Shown piece by piece: positions 50,993 through 57,414 of a DNA stretch of 64,000 nt; within the stretch, counting starts at the first letter, position 1, and every line of letters begins with the position of its first letter. Location: the NCBI RefSeq assembly GCF_014648395.1, contig NZ_BMRA01000017.1, positions 31,532 through 95,531 of the forward strand, in the 5' to 3' direction. The stretch comes from Micromonospora fulviviridis (lineage in GTDB: Bacteria > Actinomycetota > Actinomycetes > Mycobacteriales > Micromonosporaceae). The position numbers and the translations under genes were made by a program. Under the pieces are notes generated by a model that was given only the letters and a program-made list of their open reading frames with translations, had not been told where the DNA came from and made no database searches.

Positions 50993-52012
50993 TCAGATCG
51001 TCAGCTGCCAGTCGGTCGAGCCGGCCGCCGGCCGGTAGCCGAGCTCCTCGTTGATCGCGATCATGTGGGTGTTCGTTGCCGCGTTGAAGGTGTCGATCAC
51101 GCGCAGCTCCGGTTCGTGCGCCAGCGCGTGGTCGAGGTTCTCGATCTTGGTGAGCAGCCCGAGCCGGTGGCCACGGTGTGCCGGGTCGACGATGGTGATC
51201 TGCTGCCAGGCGTGCCAGGTGGTGTTGGCGGCCAGGCTGACCATGCTCCACGCGACCAGCCGGCCGGACGCCTCGTGCACCGCCCCGACGCTGTACCGGC
51301 GGACCCCGCGCGCGTCGAGCGCCCGTTCCGTGCCGCGAATCCGCTCGGCGTCGACCTTCTCCTGCTCCCATTCGAGGTCCCCGAGGGGCGCGTCCACCAG
51401 CAGCCGCCCCTCCAGGTAGGCGACGTCGGCGACGTACTCCTCGGGGCTGTGGTTCGACCAGCGGACCGTGCGGTAGCCGGCGGCGGCCGTGCGGGCCCCG
51501 GCGAGCAGGCCGGCCAGCCGCGGCCGGTCGAGCGCGGTGACGTCCAGCCGGCGGCGGACGTCGGCGAGCGCCGGCTTCGCGCCGACGGCGGCGGCGAAGG
51601 CGGCCCCGGGCATCTCCCGGCCCTCCTCCCCGGGCAGCGGGGTGACGGTCGACCCGACCAGCCGCTTGCCGCGGCGCTCACGCAGCAGCCGAAGCCCGTG
51701 CTCGTGCAGCACGCGCCCCACCCCGCGCCGCCGGTACGCCGGGTCCACCACCAGTTCGACGCTGGCGTTGTCGGTGTTGTCGAGGGTGTGCAGGTACAGC
51801 CGGAGCCAGCCGACGGGCACCCCGTCGAGGCGCGCCACCCACCAGCGGGTGTCGACGCCCGGCATCGGGTGCCGCAGCGGCGCCTCGAACCGCCGCCGGC
51901 ACAGCGGTGGGAGGTCCGGCTCGTCCACGGCCTGCGCCGCGACGGCCGTCCGGTAGACGGCGTCGAGGGTCGCCTCGTCGGCGGGGTCGAGGGGGGAGAC
52001 GGCGATGCCCAT
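50993..52012 (-). CDS. Tandem GNAT acetyltransferase
   Basis: A 339-residue protein. The first GNAT domain has VELVVDPAYRRRGVGRVLHEHG. The second has ITIVDPAHRGHRLGLLTKIENLDH followed by IDTFNAATNTHMIAINEELGY, which resembles the active domain of MshD-like and related enzymes. The acceptor is unknown. The paralogue at 43546 has a similar layout but low obvious identity. A 16-bp perfect palindrome lies 26 nt before the start. Confidence 0.87.
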   Translation of the reverse strand: MGIAVSPLDPADEATLDAVYRTAVAAQAVDEPDLPPLCRRRFEAPLRHPMPGVDTRWWVARLDGVPVGWLRLYLHTLDNTDNASVELVVDPAYRRRGVGRVLHEHGLRLLRERRGKRLVGSTVTPLPGEEGREMPGAAFAAAVGAKPALADVRRRLDVTALDRPRLAGLLAGARTAAAGYRTVRWSNHSPEEYVADVAYLEGRLLVDAPLGDLEWEQEKVDAERIRGTERALDARGVRRYSVGAVHEASGRLVAWSMVSLAANTTWHAWQQITIVDPAHRGHRLGLLTKIENLDHALAHEPELRVIDTFNAATNTHMIAINEELGYRPAAGSTDWQLTI

Positions 52013-52037
52013 GGCGTGAGCCTGGCCCAGCCGACAG

Positions 52038-52071
52038 CGAACGGGCCAGCGGATTTCCGCTGGCCCGTTCG
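52038..52071. repeat. 16-bp perfect palindrome in a 294-bp gap
   Basis: CGAACGGGCCAGCGGA (52038-52053) is followed after 2 nt by its exact reverse complement (52056-52071). It stands between the thrC stop (235 nt away) and the GNAT start. A smaller hairpin (CAACGCC-TCC-GGCGTTG, 52099-52115) follows. No gene was seen in 52013-52306. Confidence 0.75.
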
Positions 52072-52306
52072 TCACGTTGGTCGGGAGGGTCGATCGCACA
52101 ACGCCTCCGGCGTTGGGTCGCAAGAACAAAGTCTCCGGCGATACGCCCTCCCGCACGGAGCATCTTGCGCCGTCCAATTCCTGCCGTCAAGTCCTTGTCG
52201 GCGCGTTTTCCACACTCACAGCGAAAAGCCAGTTACTCAACGGATCACCCCAATCCCCCGCCCGGGCGATCCGCCCCTCCCCCGCCCGGACGAGTCGGGG
52301 ACCCGG

Positions 52307-53596
52307 TCAGGCGAGGAGGCCGGCGTCGCGGGCGGCGCGGAGGCTGGGCTTGATGCGGTGGGTGGGGCCGACCTCGGCGGCGACCGCGTCGAGGGTCTTG
52401 AGGCCCTCGCCGGTGTTGAACACGACGGTCTCCGCCGTGGGGTCGAGCCGGCCGGACTCGACCAGCTTGCGCAGCACCGCCACGGTGACGCCGCCGGCCG
52501 TCTCGGCGAAGACCCCGGTGGTCCGGGCGAGCAGCCGGATGCCGGCGCGGATCTCGTCGTCGTCGGCGTACTCCATCCAGCCGCCGGTGCGGCGGACCGC
52601 TTCCAGGGCGTAGAGGCCGGCGGCCGGGTCGCCGATGTTCAGCGACTTGGCGATGCCGGTCGGCTTGACCGGGACGATGGTGTCGGTGTCGGCGTGCAGC
52701 GCGGTGGCGATCGGGTTGCAGCCGGCGGACTGCGCGCCGAACACCTTCCAGCCGCCGGCCGGCGCCTCCACCAGGCCGATCTCGACCAGCTCGGCGAACG
52801 CCTTGTCGATCTTGGTGAGCAGCTCGCCGCTGGCCATCGGGATGACCACCTGGGCGGGGATCCGCCAGCCGAGCTGCTCGGCCACCTCGTAGCCGAGGGT
52901 CTTCGAGCCCTCCGCGTAGTAGGGCCGCACGTTCACGTTGACGAACGCGGTGTCCTCGAACTCGTCGGTCTCCACCAGCTCGCCGCAGAGCCGGTTCACG
53001 TCGTCGTACGAGCCGTCGATGGCGACCAGGTCGCCGCCGTAGACGGCGGTGGTCACCACCTTGCCCTGCTCCAGGTCACTGGGGATGAAGACCACCGACG
53101 GCACCCCGGCCCGGGCCGCGTGGGCGGCCACCGAGTTGGCCAGGTTGCCGGTGGAGGCGCAGGCGTAGCGGGTGAAGCCGAGCGCCCGGGCCGCGGTCAG
53201 GGCCACCGAGACCACCCGGTCCTTGAAGGAGTGGGTCGGGTTGCCGCTGTCGTCCTTGACCCAGAGCGGGGCGGTGATGCCCAGCTCGGCGGCGAGGTGC
53301 GGGGCGGCGACCAGCGGGGTCAGCCCCGGGTCGAGGGTGACCCGGGTGGCCGGGTCCTGGCCGGCGGGGAGCAGGGCGGCGTACCGCCAGAGGTTGTCCG
53401 GCCCGGCCTCGATCTGCTCGCGGGTGACGGCGGCCAGTGCGGCCGCGTCGTAGTCGACCTCCAGCGGGCCGAAGCACTCGTAGCAGGCGTGCTGGGCGGC
53501 CAGCGGGTAGCGCGCGGAGCAGGCGCGACAGACCAGGGCGCGGGCCGGGCTGAGGCTGGTGTCGATGCCGGAGGCGGCGGGAAGCGTCGACGTCAT
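52307..53596 (-). CDS. thrC: Threonine synthase
   Basis: A 429-residue PLP enzyme. A zinc-ribbon-like N terminus has Cys23/Cys26 and Cys38/Cys41. The Schiff-base Lys125 is in NPTHSFKDRVV, with phosphate loop ASTGNLANSVAAHAAR and late VFNTGEGLKTLDAV. It converts O-phosphohomoserine to threonine in the cytoplasm. The short 'plant-like' form with a Cys-rich start is common in actinobacteria. A SAM-I riboswitch immediately precedes the start, so expression responds to SAM. hom and thrB are not adjacent. Confidence 0.95.
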   Translation of the reverse strand: MTSTLPAASGIDTSLSPARALVCRACSARYPLAAQHACYECFGPLEVDYDAAALAAVTREQIEAGPDNLWRYAALLPAGQDPATRVTLDPGLTPLVAAPHLAAELGITAPLWVKDDSGNPTHSFKDRVVSVALTAARALGFTRYACASTGNLANSVAAHAARAGVPSVVFIPSDLEQGKVVTTAVYGGDLVAIDGSYDDVNRLCGELVETDEFEDTAFVNVNVRPYYAEGSKTLGYEVAEQLGWRIPAQVVIPMASGELLTKIDKAFAELVEIGLVEAPAGGWKVFGAQSAGCNPIATALHADTDTIVPVKPTGIAKSLNIGDPAAGLYALEAVRRTGGWMEYADDDEIRAGIRLLARTTGVFAETAGGVTVAVLRKLVESGRLDPTAETVVFNTGEGLKTLDAVAAEVGPTHRIKPSLRAARDAGLLA

Positions 53597-53610
53597 GTCG
53601 AGGGGTTCCT

Positions 53611-53739
53611 CTCATCTTTCCCCGCATCGCCGGGTGCGGCGGGGACGGAATTGGCACCTGCCCGCCGTCGCTCGTCGTCGAGCGCGCGGGTGGTTGCCGG
53701 GGCGTCATCGGGCCGTATCCCTCAGCCCCTCTGGATGAG
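53611..53739 (-). promoter_or_regulatory. SAM-I (S-box) riboswitch upstream of thrC
   Basis: On the minus strand, CTCATCC-AGAGGGGCTGAGGGA opens the element, followed by GGCCCGATGA, CCCCGGCAACC, GGTGCCAATTCC and GAAAGATGAG. These are the conserved S-box blocks in correct order. P1 pairs CTCATC (53734-53739) with GATGAG (53611-53616). The thrC ATG is only 14 nt after P1. The AGAGGAAC ribosome site directly follows it, so translation control is likely. Confidence 0.93.
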
Positions 53740-53832
53740 GTATTCAGTTGTGCCGCCGAGTCTATGCGCGCGCCGGGGCGCGGCGGAGCCGGGTTCCCAC
53801 GGTGTGAGCCCCCGGTCTCGCCGCCCCCGGGG

Positions 53833-54798
53833 TCAGCGCGCGACGACCGCGACCGGCTCGATCACCGCGGCGCGGTCGGTCACCGCGACCGCCGCCGGGG
53901 CGGCGGGCGCCTTCCGCGTGCGGGTGGTCAGGTTCGCGGCCACCAGGGCGGCGATGGTCAGCGCCGCGCCGACCAGTTCCACCGCGCCGGGACGGTAGCC
54001 GCGCAGGATCTGCACCGCGAACGTGGTCACCGGGACCAGGTTCATGAACAGCGCCGCGTCGGCCACGCCGAGCCGCCGGACCCCGGTGTTCCAGGCCAGC
54101 ACCGCGAGGACGGCGGCGACCACCACGGCGTACGCCAGTTGCGGGGCAACCGCGACGAGGTCGGCGGCAGCCGGCAGGTGCTGGAGCCCGGTGAGGTCGG
54201 CCACGCCGCTGACGGCGAGCATGGCGAGCAGGCCGGCCACGGAGGTCAGGGTGGTGTAGCGCAGCGGCGACCACTCGGTGAACCGGCTCGCGCCGTGCGT
54301 GTAGACGGCCCAGCCGAGCACCGCGCCGACCATGAGCAGGGCGCCGACCCCGAACTGGTCCAGCCCGTCGAGCCGGCCGCGGGTGATCACCAGACCGACG
54401 CCGAGCAGGGCGACCAGGGAGAGGCCGAGCAGCGCCGGCCGGGGGCGCACGCCGTCGCGCGCCCAGCGGACGAGCTGGGTGACCAACGGGGTGCTGGAGG
54501 CGAAGAGGGCGATCTGCTGCGGGGTGGCGTGGCCGAGGGCGAGGTTGGTCAGCACGTTGAAGCCGGCGAACCCGAGCACCCCGAGCAGCGCCACCTCGGT
54601 GGCACGCCGCCGCACCCGCAGCGCGGTCCATCCCTCGCGGGCCAGCAGCAGGGCGAGCAGCACGGTGGTGGCGAGCAGGTACCGGGCGGTGGTCAGGTTG
54701 AGCGCGTCCACCCGGGTGAGCGCGCTGGCCAGCACGGGGAACATGACGCCCCAGCTCACCACGGCGAAGAGCGGGAAGGCGGCGTGACGGAAGCGCAT
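53833..54798 (-). CDS. EamA/DMT-family transporter
   Basis: A 321-residue protein with two EamA repeats of five helices. AFPLFAVVSWGVMFPVLASAL starts the first, and GALLMVGAVLGWAVYTHGASR starts the second. The C terminus is a hydrophilic Ala/Pro tail. Members export amino acids, nucleosides or drugs; the substrate is unknown. It is divergent from the ArsR-like regulator over two palindromes sharing GTTCGA half-sites, so repression by that regulator is likely. Confidence 0.9.
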   Translation of the reverse strand: MRFRHAAFPLFAVVSWGVMFPVLASALTRVDALNLTTARYLLATTVLLALLLAREGWTALRVRRRATEVALLGVLGFAGFNVLTNLALGHATPQQIALFASSTPLVTQLVRWARDGVRPRPALLGLSLVALLGVGLVITRGRLDGLDQFGVGALLMVGAVLGWAVYTHGASRFTEWSPLRYTTLTSVAGLLAMLAVSGVADLTGLQHLPAAADLVAVAPQLAYAVVVAAVLAVLAWNTGVRRLGVADAALFMNLVPVTTFAVQILRGYRPGAVELVGAALTIAALVAANLTTRTRKAPAAPAAVAVTDRAAVIEPVAVVAR

Positions 54799-54810
54799 CG
54801 CAGCTCCTAT

Positions 54811-54871
54811 GTTCGAGTATTGTCGAACCAACGACGCCGACTCTAGGAGGTTGTTCGACGGATGTCGAACA
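54811..54871. promoter_or_regulatory. Two operators sharing GTTCGA/TCGAAC half-sites
   Basis: GTTCGA-N6-TCGAAC (54811-54828) and TGTTCGAC-GGAT-GTCGAACA (54852-54871) lie in the 63-bp gap. The first is 13 nt from the EamA start. The second overlaps the start of the regulator gene. They fit an autoregulatory ArsR-type switch for both genes. Confidence 0.75.
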
Positions 54872-55194
54872 TGGGTTACGCTGGTCACATGGAGCTGCAC
54901 GAACCCGAACTGCGCGAGGTGCCGGTCACCGCCGTGCTGGCCGCCCTGGCCGACGACGTCCGGCTGCAGATCGTGCGCGCCCTGGCCCAGGGCGGCGAGT
55001 ACGCCTGCGGCACCTTCGAGTTCGGCGTCTCCAAGGCGACCCGCAGCCACCACCTCAAGGTGCTGCGCGAGGCCGGCCTGACCCGCACCCGGGTCGCCGG
55101 CACGAGCCGCTACGTGCGGCTGCGCCGCGACGAGCTGGACCGCCTCTACCCGGGGCTGCTCGACGCGGTCCTGGCCGCGCCCGCCCGCGCCTGA
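54862..55194 (+). CDS. ArsR-family winged-helix regulator
   Basis: A 110-residue protein (80-100 after later starts). Helix-turn-helix LAALADDVRLQIVRALA and SKATRSHHLKVLREAGLTRTR are standard for ArsR/SmtB. The only Cys (EYACGTF) gives no metal-sensing pair, so it is probably not a metal sensor. ATG 54862 is 11 nt after AGGAGG; ATG 54871 and 54892 (MELHEPELREV) are possible. The second palindrome overlaps the first start, which would suit a leaderless or shorter form. Confidence 0.88.
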   Translation: MSNMGYAGHMELHEPELREVPVTAVLAALADDVRLQIVRALAQGGEYACGTFEFGVSKATRSHHLKVLREAGLTRTRVAGTSRYVRLRRDELDRLYPGLLDAVLAAPARA

Positions 55195-55244
55195 CTCCGG
55201 TGTCCGGGCGGCACGGGGCGGCCACCGGCTGGAATGATCGCCGG

Positions 55245-55895
55245 ATGCGGACGGCGGCGGCACGGATCGGAGCCCTGGCGGGCGCGGCGCTACTCGCCGC
55301 GTGCGCCCCCGCGCCGGCGCCCGACCGCGCACCCGGCCACCCGCGCGAACCGGCCCGGCCGGCCCCGGCCACCAGCACCGCACCGCCCCCGGCCGCCTGC
55401 TCGCCCGAGGGGATCCGCATCACCGCACTCGGGGTGGACGCCGCCATGGGGCTGCGGGCCATGGGCCTGGAACTGGTCAACTGCGGCGACCGGCCGTACG
55501 CGCTGGAGGGCCATCCGGCGCCGAGGCTCCGGGACGCCGACCGGCACCCGCTGACCGTCCAGGTCATCCCCGGCGCGCGTCCGATCACCGCCGGGTTCGA
55601 CCACCCGCCCACCCGGATCGTCCTGCGCCCCGGCGAGCGGGCCACCGCCGCGCTGCTCTGGCGCAACCTCGTCACCGATCCCACGGTGGTCGCCGGCAAC
55701 GGCGCCTACCTCGACGTCGCCCCGGTGCGGGGCCGGCCCGCTTACCCGGTCGAGCTCGACGGCCCCATCGACCTCGGCAACACCGGCCGGCTCGGGGTGA
55801 GCGCCTGGAAGCGGGACGACCGCCCGTCCTCGACCCGGCCACCCGCACCGAGCGGCCCACCCTCCACCGCACCCACCCCCGACAGCCGCCTCTGA
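55245..55895 (+). CDS. DUF4232-domain lipoprotein
   Basis: A 216-residue protein with a signal peptide ending in LLAACA (lipobox Cys). It has a Pro-rich linker and a DUF4232 domain: ALGVDAAMGLRAMGLELVNC and PGERATAALLWRNL. The domain is a predicted extracellular beta-sandwich. The C terminus is Pro/Ser/Thr-rich. The function is unknown. ATG 55245 is taken as the start because it gives a complete signal peptide. It ends before a 15-bp hairpin. Confidence 0.85.
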   Translation: MRTAAARIGALAGAALLAACAPAPAPDRAPGHPREPARPAPATSTAPPPAACSPEGIRITALGVDAAMGLRAMGLELVNCGDRPYALEGHPAPRLRDADRHPLTVQVIPGARPITAGFDHPPTRIVLRPGERATAALLWRNLVTDPTVVAGNGAYLDVAPVRGRPAYPVELDGPIDLGNTGRLGVSAWKRDDRPSSTRPPAPSGPPSTAPTPDSRL

Positions 55896-55908
55896 GGCGA
55901 CCGTCGTC

Positions 55909-55959
55909 GGATCCTGGCGGGAGACGGCCTCCGGGAGGGTCCACCTCCCACCAGGATCC
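55909..55959. terminator. 15-bp hairpin between DUF4232 and DoxX genes
   Basis: GGATCCTGGCGGGAG (55909-55923) pairs with 55945-55959, with one G:T wobble. It separates two convergent genes and lies 13 nt after the left stop. Confidence 0.7.
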
Positions 55960-55965
55960 CGGGGG

Positions 55966-56427
55966 TCAGGCCGGGACCGAGGGACGGGCGGCGAGGCTCG
56001 CCCCGGTGGCCACCGAGTGACGGCGGGAGAGCAGGGCGTCCACGGCCCAGGTGCCCGGGCCGAGCACCGCGACGAGCAGGAACGACCAGCAGAAGAGCGC
56101 GGCCGGCTCGCCGCCGTTGCGCAGCGGCAGCGGGCCGTCCGGCTGGTGCACCACGAAGTACGCGTACGCCATCGAGCCGGAGGCGAGCAGCGCCGCGGGC
56201 CGGGTGAACAGGCCGACGAGCACCAACCCGCCGCAGACGAGCTGGATCAGCGCGGCCCACCAGCCCGGCCATTCGCCGACCGGAACCGCCTTGCCGGTCA
56301 TCGGGTTGCCGCCCAGGACGCCGAAGAGGGACGCCGCGCCGTGACACAGGAAGAGCAGGCCGGTGACCATGCGGAACAGGGAGAGCACGGGGCCGTTCAG
56401 TCGTGCCGGGACCATCGAGACCTCCAT
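55966..56427 (-). CDS. DoxX-family membrane protein
   Basis: A 153-residue protein with four hydrophobic helices. LFRMVTGLLFLCHGAASLFG opens the DoxX fold, followed by LIQLVCGGLVLVGLFTRPAAL and SMAYAYFVVHQPDG, typical of the family. Members are small membrane proteins tied to thiosulfate:quinone oxidation or redox stress; the exact function here is unknown. It is monocistronic between the hairpin and the ABC locus. Confidence 0.9.
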   Translation of the reverse strand: MEVSMVPARLNGPVLSLFRMVTGLLFLCHGAASLFGVLGGNPMTGKAVPVGEWPGWWAALIQLVCGGLVLVGLFTRPAALLASGSMAYAYFVVHQPDGPLPLRNGGEPAALFCWSFLLVAVLGPGTWAVDALLSRRHSVATGASLAARPSVPA

Positions 56428-56535
56428 AGATAGGGATGGATATCCCCAGCATGAGGCAATGAAGCATCGATGGTTACTGGTTCCTTATGGTTGGGAAGAC
56501 TTCTTGGGAACGCTCCCATACTACCGTCCGCCGGG

Positions 56536-57414
56536 TCAGCTCGTGACGTCCTTGCGGGTGAACCGCCAGAGGGCCAGGCCCCAGAAGAGCGTGGCGTAGG
56601 CGATCGCCGAGATGGCCCCGCGTACCACGTCGTCGGTCTGCACCGGGGTGGAGAGCAGCCCCAGCCACGCGCTGCTGAAGTGGGTGGGCAGGAACGCGCG
56701 CAGGGCGCCCAGCGCGGTGATCTGGTCGAGGATGCTGGAGAGGATCCAGAGCAGCACCGCCCCGCCCACCGCACCGAGCGCGGCGTCCGTGGTCACCGAG
56801 AGCAGGAACGCGAGGCCGGCCACCACCAGCAGGACGACCGCCAGGTAGCCGAGCACGGCGAGCAGGCGGACCAGCCCCTCGGCCGGGGCCAGCTCGGCCG
56901 AGACCTGACTGCGCAGCGGGGACCAGCCGTACCGGAGGGTGCCGGCGAGCAGCGCGGTCCCGGCGAGCAGCACCAGCGCCAGCGCCGAGTACGCGAGCGC
57001 CACCAGCAGCTTCACCGTGAGCAGCCGCGCGCGGGGCACCGGGATCGCCAGCAGGTAACGCAGGCTGCCCCAGCTCGCCTCGCTGGCCACCGTGTCACCG
57101 CAGAACAGGGCCACCACGACGACCAGCAGGAAGGACGACGACACGAAGATCGAGAAGAGGGTGAAGTTCAGCCCGCCCGAGGTGGCCAGGTCCACCAGGC
57201 TGGCGAACTCGTTCCGGCCCTCCCGGTCGTCGTTGCCCGAGTCGAACTGGAACGCGATCAGGATGATCAGCGGCAGCAGCACCATGAACCCCAGCGCCAG
57301 CTGGGTACGCCGCCGCGACGCCTGCCGGCGGAACTCCGCCAGGAACGGCAGGGTGCCCGACGGCCGGTAACCCGTTGCCGCCCCGACCGGTCCCACAGAA
57401 GACGACTGAGCCAT
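56536..57414 (-). CDS. ABC transporter permease (ABC-2 type)
   Basis: A 292-residue permease. A soluble start (FLAEFRRQASRRRTQLALGF) precedes six hydrophobic helices with SEASWGSLRYLLAIPVPRARLLTVKL between helices 2 and 3, the common ABC-2 coupling loop. The ATG at 57414 overlaps the stop of the fusion gene upstream as ATGA, so the two make one transporter. The substrate is unknown. Confidence 0.9.
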   Translation of the reverse strand: MAQSSSVGPVGAATGYRPSGTLPFLAEFRRQASRRRTQLALGFMVLLPLIILIAFQFDSGNDDREGRNEFASLVDLATSGGLNFTLFSIFVSSSFLLVVVVALFCGDTVASEASWGSLRYLLAIPVPRARLLTVKLLVALAYSALALVLLAGTALLAGTLRYGWSPLRSQVSAELAPAEGLVRLLAVLGYLAVVLLVVAGLAFLLSVTTDAALGAVGGAVLLWILSSILDQITALGALRAFLPTHFSSAWLGLLSTPVQTDDVVRGAISAIAYATLFWGLALWRFTRKDVTS

